Assembly (NCBI GenBank): GCA_050740695.1
Contig: JBOIDR010000008.1
Coordinates: 1-64,000, forward strand
Length of the DNA: 64,000 bases
Source of the DNA: JACCXJ01 sp050740695
GTDB lineage: Bacteria > Pseudomonadota > Gammaproteobacteria > JACCXJ01
Direction of reading: 5' to 3'
The notes beneath the pieces were generated by a model, which was not told the DNA's origin, searched no databases, and saw only the letters and a program-made list of their open reading frames with translations. Made by a program: the position numbers and the translations under genes. Of the stretch, positions 27,106 through 36,050 are shown one piece after another (position 1 is the first letter of the stretch; each line of letters starts with the position of its first letter).

Positions 27106-27903
27106 TCAGCCCAGCTTGCGCCTGGCGTCCTTCACCATCGCGATCAGGGCCGCGCGCGCTTCCTCCGGCGTGCTCACCGGCGTAGGGAACGCCAGGCGGA
27201 CGGGTCGTGGTCCCTCGCTGGTCTTCACCGACATGTCGAATCCGTACCGGTCGACGCCCGTCATGGTCGCGGAGGTGATCTCCGTCGCCTTCGAAAACGC
27301 CTTGCAGTAGAGCACCATCGCGTCGGCGTGATCGGCGTTCATATGCGCAATTGTGCTGGCGGCGGACGGACCGAGGGGATCCGGTTCGGCAGTCTGCCAT
27401 TCGGACTTGCTGATCCACGACATCCGGCCGTAGCCCCCGATGTAGCGGACCGAATCCACGTGCAGCGTCCAGAACGCGAAATCGCGGAAGTCGGCGTAGT
27501 ACCGGGAATTCGGATGCGCGGCAAAGAAGGCGGCGCGGGCCGTGCCCCCCTCCCCCTCGACGCGCGTGCACGGACCGATCATCGTCACACGAGAGTTGGC
27601 GAGCGGATCTGCAGAGCCGCTCTCGGCGACCAGCAGGGATGCGCGAGGATCCCGCTCCAGGTTCTTGGTGTGCTCGGCGAGTCCGCTGATGAGCAAGACT
27701 GGGTTTCCACTCTCAAAGGCGACCGTCACGAACGAGCCATAGGGGTAACCTTCCGGCTCAATGGCGAGGGTGCACAGGGTCCCGGTCGAGATCTGCGCAA
27801 CCAATGTGCGCGCGCGCTCCGCGTGCGTGGGTGTCTGAATATTTACGTCGTACAGCGGCTCCGGCGCGTCGCCTGACGGTCGGGCGTGTGCATCTGCGCT
27901 CAT
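27106..27903 (-). CDS. HugZ-like heme-utilisation / pyridoxamine-phosphate-oxidase-fold protein
   Basis: The 265-residue protein has a split-barrel FMN-binding-type domain (STGTLCTLAIEPEGYPYGSF near residue 40, and ISGLAEHTKNLERDPRASL) and a C-terminal DUF2470 domain with STIAHMNADHADAMVLY. This two-domain layout is that of HugZ/CREG-like proteins involved in heme iron use. It is a single gene with no transporter beside it. Family assignment is good; whether it acts on heme is unproven. Confidence 0.85.
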   Translation of the reverse strand: MSADAHARPSGDAPEPLYDVNIQTPTHAERARTLVAQISTGTLCTLAIEPEGYPYGSFVTVAFESGNPVLLISGLAEHTKNLERDPRASLLVAESGSADPLANSRVTMIGPCTRVEGEGGTARAAFFAAHPNSRYYADFRDFAFWTLHVDSVRYIGGYGRMSWISKSEWQTAEPDPLGPSAASTIAHMNADHADAMVLYCKAFSKATEITSATMTGVDRYGFDMSVKTSEGPRPVRLAFPTPVSTPEEARAALIAMVKDARRKLG

Positions 27904-28162
27904 GGTTCTCCCTGACGGGCGGCGATCACTTGCCCCGCGGCATTATATTCCCCGGCGCCCTCGATGTGATGCAGGCGGCATCAGGGGGTCTGTTCTGACC
28001 ACGGCGGCGAGCGGGTGGGAGCACTGTATAGGAAATTCGAAGGCCCTTTTTCATCGACAAGAAAAATACAGCTGGACCTGTGAGCTGTCAATCACGGGGG
28101 TCTTCGGTCCAGGATCGGGGACTTTTCTGGCCCGTCGTCGGTCCGCGCAACACGAGCGGAGG

Positions 28163-28725
28163 ACGAAAGACTGGGTGGTCTACCCCAAGCCGCCTTCGGC
28201 GGTCCCGAGCAGGTCCTCGCCTACCTCGGGCGCTATACCCGTCGGATCGCTATCAGTAACGAGCGCCTCCTCGCTTGCGAAAACGGCGAGGTCCGTTTCC
28301 GTTGGCGGGACTACGCTCATGGCAACAAAGTGAAGGTGATGCGCCTCCCGGTCGAGGAGTTTATCCGACGGTTTCTGCTCCACATGCTTCCCAAGGGCTT
28401 CATGCGGATCCGGCACTATGGCCTCCTCGCCAATCGCCATCGTGCCGAGCATCTGGACGCCTGTCGGGCCGCCCTCGATGCGCCTACTCCGGCGCCTGCC
28501 GAACCCGAAACCGTCGCGGCCTTCCTCTCTCGCGTGCTCGGGACCGACGCAAACCGCTGCCCGCACTGCGCTCAAGGAAGCCTGTGCCCCGTCAAACGCC
28601 TTCCGCCTCTCCTTCGGGCCACCGGCCCTCCGTTCTTGCGATGGCCGATTGACCCGTCCCCGCTTCAGGACCATACTCTCCCACGAGCCCAACTCCGGGA
28701 TCGACATGGGGAAACCCAGTCATGA
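28163..28725 (+). pseudogene. IS91-family transposase, C-terminal part, frameshifted
   Basis: From TKDWVVYPK, a one-base shift near 28195 leads to FGGPEQVLAYLGRYTRRIAI, then FRWRDYAHGNKVKVM and EEFIRRFLLHMLPKGFMRIR, ending with a CPHC-type motif region. These are conserved blocks of the IS91/ISCR rolling-circle (Y2) transposase, including LGRYTRRIAISN. The catalytic N-terminal half is missing, so it cannot move itself. The element's hairpin end follows directly. Confidence 0.8.
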
Positions 28726-28762
28726 TCGACGCCACGAGCCTACCGGAACCGCCTCGCACCCC

Positions 28763-28866
28763 CACCCGGCGCCTTACAATCCCCAAGGCGCATAGCCTTC
28801 GATCCAGCGGTTCAGTTCAACCGAACTTATCCGCCATGCTGCCGCACGGCGGATAAGATACTATCC
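28763..28866. mobile_element. IS91-type element end (oriIS-like) with hairpin
   Basis: Next to the transposase remnant, a hairpin with a perfect 10-bp stem (CTTATCCGCC/GGCGGATAAG, 28826-28857) and a second palindrome (GCGCCTT/AAGGCGC around 28770-28792) form the terminal structure. A diverged copy in reverse orientation is at about 39.87-39.99 kb, sharing GCTGGATCGAAGGCTATG exactly. Terminal hairpins next to the transposase 3' end are typical of IS91 origins (established knowledge). Confidence 0.7.
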
Positions 28867-29197
28867 GTTAGAGCTCTTCCGGGACACACCATGGCGACAT
28901 ATCACGTCGCTCTGTCGTTTGCCGGCGAAGATCGTACGTATGTAGAGCAGGTCGCAACTCTGTTGCGGGCTGTGGGGATCGACGTTTTCTATGACCTATT
29001 CGAAGAGGCGGATCTCTGGGGAAAGAACCTCTACACGCACTTATCGGACGTGTATCAGAACAAGGCGCTCTTCACCGTGATGTTTGTGTCCGAAGCGTAT
29101 CGCACAAAGCTGTGGATGAATCGCGAACGTGAGAGCGCGCAACCTCGAGCCTTTGCAGACAGCAGCGAATACATACTTCCTGCGTTTTTCGACGACT

Positions 29198-29472
29198 AAA
29201 CAACCACCGGCTAAAAGCCGGTGGGTTTGAGTTACGGACTGAAAGTCCGGATACGCATCGACTGAACGACGCGTCTACGGCTCCACCTCTCCCTTCAGGA
29301 TTTGGTAGCGATACTTCGTTACCCAGACAAAGTGGCATTCAATCTTGACTACCGTATGGCTGCCGTCCATCGGATCCCCTTCTTCAATCAGACTATGCTA
29401 CCATGCCCGCTCATGGCTGCAGATGAAATCTGCCCGCCTGAAAGGCGGGGGTTTGAACCCTTCATATTGAAA
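29198..29472 (-). mobile_element. Miniature IS200/IS605-family element
   Basis: The insertion inside the TIR gene carries hairpins at its ends (CCACCGGC/GCCGGTGG and CGGACT/AGTCCG on the left, CCCGCC/GGCGGG on the right). On the minus strand it holds a 31-codon reading, with IECHFVWVTKYRYQILKGEV, which is the N-terminus of the Y1 transposase TnpA. The HUH and Tyr catalytic parts are absent, so it is a deletion derivative that would need TnpA from elsewhere. No target duplication is visible, as expected for this family. Confidence 0.75.
29275..29370 (-). pseudogene. TnpA (Y1 transposase) N-terminal remnant
   Basis: The 31-residue frame MDGSHTVVKIECHFVWVTKY... stops at TAG after GEVEP. Full TnpA proteins are about 130-150 residues, with an HUH motif and a catalytic Tyr that are missing here. 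It lies inside the miniature element. Confidence 0.7.
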
Positions 29473-30017
29473 TCAATCGAAGTGCCCGGTCTGCTGAAGA
29501 CGACGGGATACGTATCACTGAAGACCAAGACACCTGAGCAACTGGCGGCTCTAAAACTCTGCTGACGAATTCCGCGCACACGAGCTAAAGAGTCGTTGTC
29601 TTTCGAAATTGCTGGCTCTGCAAACCGTTAAGAAATACGCGGCATCCGTCGCATTTATCCGCCGTGCGCTCGAACCGTATAGAACAAGCGTGTTGTTTCT
29701 GCCGGGTGCCGAGCCTGAAACAGTTTCGGTTGAACTCTCCATTCGCAAGTCTGACCCGCCAACCCTGCGGGCACTGAAAGTGTACGACAGAGATCTGCTC
29801 ACTACAGACTCCAATGGGCAGGATCTAGACCCTCGCCTCTGGCGACTGTCGTTTCAGAGCTTCACCGTTAAGGAGTTGCGTCAGCAGCTTTCCGATGAAT
29901 GGGGTGTTCCAATGGAGCAACTCCAGATCAAGTGCGTGCTCACCCTCGAGCCAAGAGTCAAGCTACGCCTTCCCGAGGGAGGAGCGTCCTTAGGCCGGTG
30001 AGGCGATGAGCTACAAG

Positions 30018-30121
30018 CGCTCTAACATTCGGTTCGACCGGAGCGCCCAACAGCGTCGCGGCGCTCGCTGTTGGGTACCCTCGCTTCGCTCCTCGGCGCC
30101 CGGTCAACCGAGTCGTTAGCC
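30018..30121 (+). other. Integron attC-like recombination site 1
   Basis: The site begins with an R''-type core (TCTAAC, 30021) and ends with R' GTTAGCC (30115-30121). The arms after and before them (ATTCGGTTCGACCGG and CCGGTCAACCGAGTC) are complementary except for an extra base, which is the extrahelical base that gives attC its strand preference. The middle contains further imperfect palindromes. This closes the TIR cassette and opens the next one. Confidence 0.75.
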
Positions 30122-30150
30122 GCCTGAGTGAGACTTATTGGAGATTTCGA

Positions 30151-30603
30151 ATGTTTGAGAAAACACTATTCGCGGGCTGGGGCGACATGGATTTCAACGC
30201 ACACATGGGAAATACCGCCTTCCTCGACAAGTCCGGCGACGTCAGAATGATGTTCTTTGCTGAACACGGATTCCCGATGGAGGAGTTTGTTCGTCGCAAA
30301 CTTGGCCCGGTTATTATGAAAGATGAACTGGAATACTTCAAAGAGATTCGGTTGTTAGAGCCAATGCGAGTCACCCTGGCCATAGCGGGGCTTTCTGAGG
30401 ATGGCAGTCGGTTCCTCGTAAGAAACGAACTCTGGCGAGAAGATGGAAAGTTGGCTGCCCGAGTCACTAGTGGCGGTGGTTGGCTCGACTTATCAGCCAG
30501 AAAGGTGGTCGTTCCGCCAGAGGCGCTGCTAGCAGCTTTGCGGTCCCTTCCACAAACGGATGATTTCCAGGTTCTTTCGTCGAGCATCAAGTCGGGTGGC
30601 TGA
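30151..30603 (+). CDS. Acyl-CoA thioesterase-like hotdog protein (cassette gene)
   Basis: The 150-residue protein has a hotdog-fold thioesterase pattern: FAGWGDMDFNAHMGNTAFLD with the N-x-H-x-GN motif near residues 15-22, a middle EIRLLEPMRVTLAIAGLSED strand pair and LVRNELWREDGKLAAR. It probably hydrolyses an acyl-CoA or related thioester; the substrate is unknown. It begins 29 bases after the R' core of attC 1 and ends about 60 bases before the next core, the compact layout of an integron cassette. Confidence 0.8.
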   Translation: MFEKTLFAGWGDMDFNAHMGNTAFLDKSGDVRMMFFAEHGFPMEEFVRRKLGPVIMKDELEYFKEIRLLEPMRVTLAIAGLSEDGSRFLVRNELWREDGKLAARVTSGGGWLDLSARKVVVPPEALLAALRSLPQTDDFQVLSSSIKSGG

Positions 30604-30615
30604 CAGAGACATGGA

Positions 30616-30672
30616 GCTGACTGCCTACAGCTACGCTGCGCTCCAGCCGTCAGCAGCAGCTCAGCGTTGGGC
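30616..30672 (+). other. Integron attC-like site 2 (left core unclear)
   Basis: An R' core GTTGGGC lies at 30666-30672, preceded by an imperfect palindrome (GAGCTGACTGC ... CAGCAGCTC). I cannot find a good R'' core on the left, so the site may be degenerate. Its position between two compact genes supports the call. Confidence 0.5.
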
Positions 30673-30707
30673 ATGACGGCAGCGCCGCGCCAGAGGAGGT
30701 AGTTGAA

Positions 30708-31101
30708 ATGCTAAACGGTGGTTGCTTCTGTGGCGCGATCCGGTATGAGACGGCAGGCACGCCCTTTGACCAGACGAACTGTCACTGCTCGATCTGCCGT
30801 CGAACGACCGGCGCCCCATTCGTAGCCTGGTTCAGCGTGCCACGGTCTGAGTTCCGGCTCACCCGAGGCACGCCGATTCAGATCGACCCCAAAGGGAATG
30901 CGGAGTTTCTGTCCTCGGTGCGGCACCCAGCTGACTTTCGAGCACGACGACGCCCTGGACGAGATTGACGTCACGACCTGCAGTCTTGATGATCCCGAAC
31001 GGATGCCGCCGGAAGTTCACACGCGCACGAGCAGTAAGCTTGGGTGGGTCAAGTTTTCCGACGGTCTCCCCGAGTATCGCGAGGCGCGGTACGAAGGGTG
31101 A
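30708..31101 (+). pseudogene. GFA-domain protein (cassette gene), frameshifted
   Basis: The first frame gives MLNGGCFCGAIRYETAG and NCHCSICRRTTGAPFVAWFS, with zinc-binding Cys of the GFA (formaldehyde-activating-enzyme-like) family. Near 30880 the frame slips, and the remaining conserved part (MRSFCPRCGTQLTFEHD ... SKLGWVKFSDGLPEYRE) continues in another frame to a TGA. One indel therefore breaks an otherwise complete gene of about 130 codons. A GAGGAGGT ribosome site precedes the ATG. Many GFA proteins are cassette-borne and of unknown function. Confidence 0.8.
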
Positions 31102-31108
31102 TAGTGAT

Positions 31109-31187
31109 GCCCAACCCGTGGTCGCACCGGGCCCGCGGAAGCGGGCTTCGCCCGCTCGCACGGACCGGCGTTACTTTAACGTTGGGC
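31109..31187 (+). other. Integron attC-like site 3
   Basis: The cores are GCCCAAC (31109-31115) and GTTGGGC (31181-31187), exact complements 79 bases apart. They enclose palindromic GC-rich sequence (GCGGGC/GCCCGC) and an ACCGG/CCGGT pair. It begins 8 bases after the GFA stop and ends 20 bases before the next start. This is the clearest core pair in the array. Confidence 0.75.
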
Positions 31188-31207
31188 GGCGAGAGACAGG
31201 CTACGCG

Positions 31208-31612
31208 GTGGACCTTCTGATCAACGTCGATGTCGATGATCTCGAGGCGGCGATCCCGTTCTACCAACGAGGTGTCGGGCTTCGCGTCGGACGTCGACTG
31301 TTCGAAGGAACTGTGGTTGAGATGCTCGGCGCGTCGTCGCCCATCTATCTCATCGAAAAGAAAGCTGGGACCTCGGCGAGTACCTATACCTCCCAGTTTC
31401 GAGACTACGGTCGGCACTGGACGCCGGTGCACCTCGACTTCATCGTTGACGACGTCGCGGCTGCGGCACGAAACGCTCTGGCCGCAGGGGCGAAGCTGGA
31501 AGGCGAGTTGCAGTCGTTCAGCTGGGGACGCCAGGCGACGATGAGTGATCCGTTCGGCCACGGACTGTGTTTCGTGCAGTGGCTAGGCAAGGGCTACGGT
31601 GATGCGCCATAA
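31208..31612 (+). CDS. VOC-family (glyoxalase/bleomycin-resistance-like) protein, cassette gene
   Basis: The 134-residue product has the VOC fold pattern: LLINVDVDDLEAAIPFYQRG at the N-terminus, a central HLDFIVDDVAAAARNALAAG and the C-terminal SDPFGHGLCFVQW. The paired beta-alpha-beta modules suggest a metal-dependent enzyme or a drug-binding protein; the substrate is unknown. I use the GTG that begins the conserved part, 20 bases after the attC core. The frame is open upstream, but that portion crosses the recombination site. Confidence 0.8.
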   Translation: MDLLINVDVDDLEAAIPFYQRGVGLRVGRRLFEGTVVEMLGASSPIYLIEKKAGTSASTYTSQFRDYGRHWTPVHLDFIVDDVAAAARNALAAGAKLEGELQSFSWGRQATMSDPFGHGLCFVQWLGKGYGDAP

Positions 31613-31618
31613 CACGCC

Positions 31619-31625
31619 GCCCAAC
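31619..31625 (+). other. Half attC site: R''-type core without its partner
   Basis: GCCCAAC follows the VOC stop by 6 bases, as expected for the start of the next attC. I see no GTTRRRY core with matching arms downstream. The array therefore ends here in a truncated site. Confidence 0.5.
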
Positions 31626-32261
31626 GCGCGTCGGGCTTCAAGGGTAATGAAAACCGCCGTGGATCGCCGTCGCCTTTCCAAGCCTTCGTGGCCGGCGCGG
31701 CTGATCTTGTTTCGTTCGGCGCTCCCATGGCGTCGTCATCCTTCGTTCCAGAGTGGGGAACAATGCCTGCACCTGAACCAGAATGACTCTTAGCGATACT
31801 GCAGCAGACGCTTGCAACTCAGGGATCGATTTCGACAGCATTATTGCCAAGCTCGGCCAAGTGCAAGCCTCGAAGGACAGGCAAGGAAGGCGGTTCACAT
31901 TAAGTTACCACTTGCGGGGATTGTGCTTTCACTCCTCAGCACGGACCTGATCGATCCCCGGACGGATCCATACATTGCCGGAACGCTCCCGATGGAGGAT
32001 CGAGGCTCGGGATCGAAGGATCATCACGATGGAGCAAAGGAGCATCGCGCGCGGGCGAAGGGGCATCGCAGGGGAACGACGTCCCCACAGCCGATGACAT
32101 CGTCCGCGCGCGTGCGGACGACGTTTCGGCCGAGGGATCGGTCCTCGGGACGCGCGTCCGCGTAAGCATGGGTCGATGTGCGGTGAAGGATCGGCGCGAC
32201 AGAGGAACCGCCCACTACGACTCGTTCCGCAATCCGCCCGGACCTTCGGACGAAGGACGGG
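31626..32261. other. No gene recognised between the cassette array and the second IS91 remnant
   Basis: The stretch is rich in GGATC and GCATCG motifs (about 31950-32130) with no protein family that I recognise on either strand. It could be the body of a decayed element. Confidence 0.4.
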
Positions 32262-32409
32262 GGTGGTCTACGCGAAGCGCGCGTTCGGCGCTCCCGAAGC
32301 GGTACTCAGTCATCTCGGGCGCTCTACCCATCGGATCGCCGTCGGCAACGAGCGCTTACCCGGTTGCGAGAACGACGACGTGAACGACGGGGCGGTGCAC
32401 ACGAGATAG
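32262..32409 (+). pseudogene. Second IS91-family transposase fragment
   Basis: About 48 codons read VVYAKRAFGAPEAVLSHLGR and STHRIAVGNERLPGCEN, the same conserved block as in the 28 kb remnant (GRYTRRIAISNERL) but clearly diverged in sequence. It comes from a different element copy. It has no start and no flanking hairpin, and runs out shortly before mfd. Confidence 0.65.
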
Positions 32410-32504
32410 TGTCGGGGCTGTAGCCCGCCCGACCCCCCCTTGCCAGGACCCGCGGCGTGCTTATGATCACCCGCGCGGCCTTCGCGGCGCGTCGTCCCTG
32501 CCCT

Positions 32505-35500
32505 ATGACGGAATCCGACAACCCTCTATCGGAAGCTCGGCCATTGGAAACAGAGCCTTTGGTTATCGAGCGTCTGGAGAGCGTCTTCGAGCCCCCCCTG
32601 CCCAAGCGGCCGGGGGATCGCCGGCGCTGGGCGCGCCTCTACGGCTCCGGGAAGGGCCTCGCCATCGCCGCGGCCGTGCGCCGCCATCGGGGGCCTTGCC
32701 TCGTCATCGTACCGAACGCCGCGGAGGCCGGCCGCATCGCCGATGAGGTGCGGTTCTTCGGGGGTGACGGCTTGGAACCGCTCGTATTCCCGGACTGGGA
32801 GACGCTACCCTACGACCGTTTCTCGCCGTACCAGGACATCGTCTCCGAGCGCCTCGCGACGCTCTACCGCTTACCGGAGCTCCGGGGCATCGTCATCGCC
32901 TCGGTAACAACCCTCATGCAGCGGCTGCCGCCCCGATCCTTCCTCGAAGGGCAGACGCTCATGCTCCGCACAGGCGAGCGGGTGGATCGCGAGGCGCTTT
33001 GCGAGCGCCTGATCCGCGGCGGTTATCGGGCCGTGTCCCAGGTGATCGAGCATGGGGACTATGCCCTGCGCGGCTCCATCATGGATGTGTTCCCCATGGG
33101 CAGTCCCTCCCCGTACCGCATCGACTGGCTGGACGACGAGATCGACAGCCTCCGCACCTTCGACCCCGAGAGCCAGCGTTCGACCGGCACCGTCCCCGAG
33201 ATCCGGGTGCTCCCGGCGCGTGAGTTTCCCCTGACGCCGACGGCGATCGAACGCTTCCGCGGCAACTGGCGCGCGCGCTTCGAGGGCTCGCCCCAAGACT
33301 CGCCGTTGTACCGGGACGTGAGCCAGGGCCTTTGCCCACCCGGCATCGAATATTACCTCCCGCTGTTCTTCGAGGAGACGGCGACATTGTTCGATTATCT
33401 GCGCGCCGACACCTTGATCGTCGTGGATACCGGGGTTGAGGAGGCGGCCGAGCGTTTCCACGGCGAGGTCCGCGAGCGCCACGAGTCCCTGCACCACGAC
33501 CGCGAGCGCCCGCTGTGCACACCGGCCGAGGTGTTCCTCTTGCCGAACGAGGTCTTCGCCGCCGTAAAAGGCCATCCCTCGATCATGGTCCTCGGCCCGC
33601 TCGCGGAACGCACGGACGGCGTTTCGGTGCTCGCCACCCTATTTCCTCCCACGCTGCCTATCGAGGCGCATGCGGCGGACCCGCTCGGGCTCGTGAAACG
33701 TTTTCTCGCGAGCTATGAAGGACGGGTCCTGTTCGTGGCCGAGTCCAAGGGCCGACGCGAGACCCTCGCGGAATTGTTCCGGCAGCACGCGATCCCCTTC
33801 GTGCTTTTCGCCGGTTTCCCCGCCTTTCTCACGGGCGACGCGCGCATCGGCCTCACGGTGGCGCCTCTGCAGCGCGGCGTCCGCATCGAGGACCGGCTGA
33901 TTGCGGTCGTCTGCGAGTCCGAGCTGTTTCCCGAGCACGCCCCCCAGGCACGCCGCCAGAGCCGCGCCGCGCGCGATCCCGAGGGGCTCATCCGCGATCT
34001 CAGCGAGCTGTCCCAGGGCGCGCCGGTGGTCCACGAGCACCATGGGGTCGGTCGGTATCTCGGGTTGTTTTTGCTCGATGCCGGCGGCACCCGGGGCGAA
34101 TACCTGGGCATCGAATACGCCGACGGCGATAAGCTCTACGTGCCCGTCCTGGCGCTCTATCTGATCACCCGCTACACCGGCGCCGAGGGCGACCACGCGC
34201 CGCTCCACAAGCTCGGAAGCCACCAGTGGCAAAAGGCTCGGGCGCGTGCGGCACAACGCATCAGGGACGTGGCGGCCGAGCTCCTCGAGGTCTATGCGAA
34301 GCGCAGCGCGCGCACCGGGCATGCCTACAAGATCGATGAGGACGCCTACCAGAGCTTCGCCCAGGGCTTTCCGTTCGAGGAAACGCCCGATCAAGCCGCG
34401 GCCATCACCGCGGTGCTCGGCGATCTCAGGGCCGAGCAGCCGACGGATCGACTGGTCTGCGGGGACGTGGGTTTCGGCAAGACCGAGGTCGCGATGCGCG
34501 CCGCCTTCGTCGCGGCGATGGACGGGAAACAGGTCGCGATCCTGGTGCCGACCACCCTATTGGCCCAGCAGCACTTCGAGAACTTCAAGGACCGCTTCGC
34601 CGATTGGCCGGTACGCATCGAGTTCCTGTCGCGGTTTCAAAACAAACGCGAGCAGGATCAGATCACCGCGGCCATTAAGGCAGGCGCCGTCGATATCGTC
34701 ATCGGGACCCACAGGCTCTTACAGGAGGGCGTATCGTTCAAGCGCCTGGGGCTCCTCGTCATCGATGAGGAGCATCGCTTCGGCGTGCGCCAGAAAGAGC
34801 GGCTCAAGGCTTTGCGCTCCGAGGTGGACATCCTGACCCTCACGGCCACGCCCATCCCGAGGACTCTCAACCTCGCGCTGTCGGCGGCGCGCGAGCTCAG
34901 CATCATCGCGACCCCGCCGGCGCGCAGGCTAGCCGTCAAGACCTTCGTCAACGAGTGGGACGAGCACCTCCTGCGCGAGGCCATGGTGCGGGAGATCGCG
35001 CGCGGCGGCCAGGTGTATTTCCTCCATAACGAGGTCGAGACCATAGAAAACATCGCGAAAAAGGTCGAGGCCCTGCTCCCCGAGGGTCGCGTCAGGATCG
35101 CGCACGGACAGATGCGGGAGCGCGAGCTCGAGCACGTGATGCTCGATTTCTACCACCAGCGCTTCAACTGCTTGGTCTGCACCACCATCATCGAGAGCGG
35201 TATCGACGTCCCGAACGCCAACACCATCATCATGAACCGCGCAGACAAGCTGGGCCTGGCACAGCTCTATCAGCTCCGCGGTCGGGTCGGGCGCTCCCAT
35301 CACCGCGCCTATGCCTATCTCGTGATCCCGCCGCGCCAGGCGCTCGGCGCCGATGCGGTGAAACGACTCGAGGCCATCGCCTCCATCGAAGAGCTGGGCG
35401 TAGGCTTTACGCTCGCGACCCATGACCTCGAGATCCGCGGTGCCGGCGAGATCCTGGGCGAGGAGCAGAGCGGGCATATCCAGGAAATCGGCTTCGGCCT

Positions 35501-36050
35501 CTATTCCGAGCTATTGCAACGCGCGGTCGCCGACTTGAAGAGCGGGCGCGAGCCGCTGCTCGACCGCCCCCTCGACCACGGCACCGAGATCGAGCTGCAC
35601 ACCGCTTGCCTCATTCCCGAGGATTATCTCCCTGACGTGCACACGCGCCTCATCCTTTACAAGCGTATCGCGAGCGCCGAGGACGATGCGGTCCTCACGC
35701 TGCTCGCCGAAGAGATGGCGGATCGCTTCGGGCCCCTGCCCGCGCCCGCCAAGGATCTCGTGCGCGTGACCCGGCTCAAGCTCCGCGCCGCGCCGCTCGG
35801 GGTCAAGCGGGTGGATCTCGGTCCCAAGGGTGGACGCATCGTTTTTCACCCCGAGGCCAAAGTCGATCCGATCTCGGTGGTGCGCCTGGTCCAGAGTCAA
35901 CCCGCTCGCTATCGATTCGAGGGCAAGGAGCGCCTCCGCATCACGGCCGATCTGCCCGAGGGCGAGCAACGCATCGAGGCCCTGCATGCGCTCTTCGATC
36001 GGCTCGCGGGGCGGGATAACGATGCCGGCCGAATCATGCGGCCTGGATAA
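32505..36050 (+). CDS. mfd: Transcription-repair coupling factor Mfd (intact copy)
   Basis: Mfd removes RNA polymerase stalled at lesions and recruits UvrA. The 1181-residue protein has the UvrB-like N-terminal module (VFPDWETLPYDRFSPYQDIV), the RNA-polymerase-binding domain (APVVHEHHGVGRYLGLFLLD), the RecG-type translocase with Walker A CGDVGFGKTEVAMRA, the DEEHRFG box, TATPIPRTLNLALS and LRGRVGRSHHRAYAYL, and the C-terminal domain. Of several in-frame starts, I use the ATG opening MTESDNPLSEARP. Two partial copies of this gene lie downstream, so it has been duplicated repeatedly, but this copy shows no defect. Confidence 0.95.
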   Translation: MTESDNPLSEARPLETEPLVIERLESVFEPPLPKRPGDRRRWARLYGSGKGLAIAAAVRRHRGPCLVIVPNAAEAGRIADEVRFFGGDGLEPLVFPDWETLPYDRFSPYQDIVSERLATLYRLPELRGIVIASVTTLMQRLPPRSFLEGQTLMLRTGERVDREALCERLIRGGYRAVSQVIEHGDYALRGSIMDVFPMGSPSPYRIDWLDDEIDSLRTFDPESQRSTGTVPEIRVLPAREFPLTPTAIERFRGNWRARFEGSPQDSPLYRDVSQGLCPPGIEYYLPLFFEETATLFDYLRADTLIVVDTGVEEAAERFHGEVRERHESLHHDRERPLCTPAEVFLLPNEVFAAVKGHPSIMVLGPLAERTDGVSVLATLFPPTLPIEAHAADPLGLVKRFLASYEGRVLFVAESKGRRETLAELFRQHAIPFVLFAGFPAFLTGDARIGLTVAPLQRGVRIEDRLIAVVCESELFPEHAPQARRQSRAARDPEGLIRDLSELSQGAPVVHEHHGVGRYLGLFLLDAGGTRGEYLGIEYADGDKLYVPVLALYLITRYTGAEGDHAPLHKLGSHQWQKARARAAQRIRDVAAELLEVYAKRSARTGHAYKIDEDAYQSFAQGFPFEETPDQAAAITAVLGDLRAEQPTDRLVCGDVGFGKTEVAMRAAFVAAMDGKQVAILVPTTLLAQQHFENFKDRFADWPVRIEFLSRFQNKREQDQITAAIKAGAVDIVIGTHRLLQEGVSFKRLGLLVIDEEHRFGVRQKERLKALRSEVDILTLTATPIPRTLNLALSAARELSIIATPPARRLAVKTFVNEWDEHLLREAMVREIARGGQVYFLHNEVETIENIAKKVEALLPEGRVRIAHGQMRERELEHVMLDFYHQRFNCLVCTTIIESGIDVPNANTIIMNRADKLGLAQLYQLRGRVGRSHHRAYAYLVIPPRQALGADAVKRLEAIASIEELGVGFTLATHDLEIRGAGEILGEEQSGHIQEIGFGLYSELLQRAVADLKSGREPLLDRPLDHGTEIELHTACLIPEDYLPDVHTRLILYKRIASAEDDAVLTLLAEEMADRFGPLPAPAKDLVRVTRLKLRAAPLGVKRVDLGPKGGRIVFHPEAKVDPISVVRLVQSQPARYRFEGKERLRITADLPEGEQRIEALHALFDRLAGRDNDAGRIMRPG

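Larger units (their letters stand above)
28891..30001 (+). pseudogene. TIR-domain gene of an integron-type cassette, interrupted by an IS200-like insertion
   Basis: The gene starts MATYHVALSFAGEDRTYVEQ and encodes a TIR domain (FYDLFEEADLWGKNLYTHLS, FTVMFVSEAYRTKLWMNRE). At FFDD it is cut by about 275 bases of IS200/IS605-type sequence, after which TIR coding resumes in the same frame with IEVPGLLKTTGYVSLKTKT. One extra base near 29559 then shifts the frame; past it the protein continues LADEFRAHELKSRCLSKLL to a C-terminal domain I do not recognise (VKELRQQLSDEWGVPMEQLQ). The restored protein would have about 280 residues. TIR domains often degrade NAD in phage defence. An attC-like site follows the stop. 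Confidence 0.75.

Noticed and set aside
28840..28890. GTTAGAGC before the TIR gene as the R' core that opens the first cassette
   Set aside because: The last position does not fit GTTRRRY and it lies at the IS91 end, so I did not annotate it as an attC or attI core.
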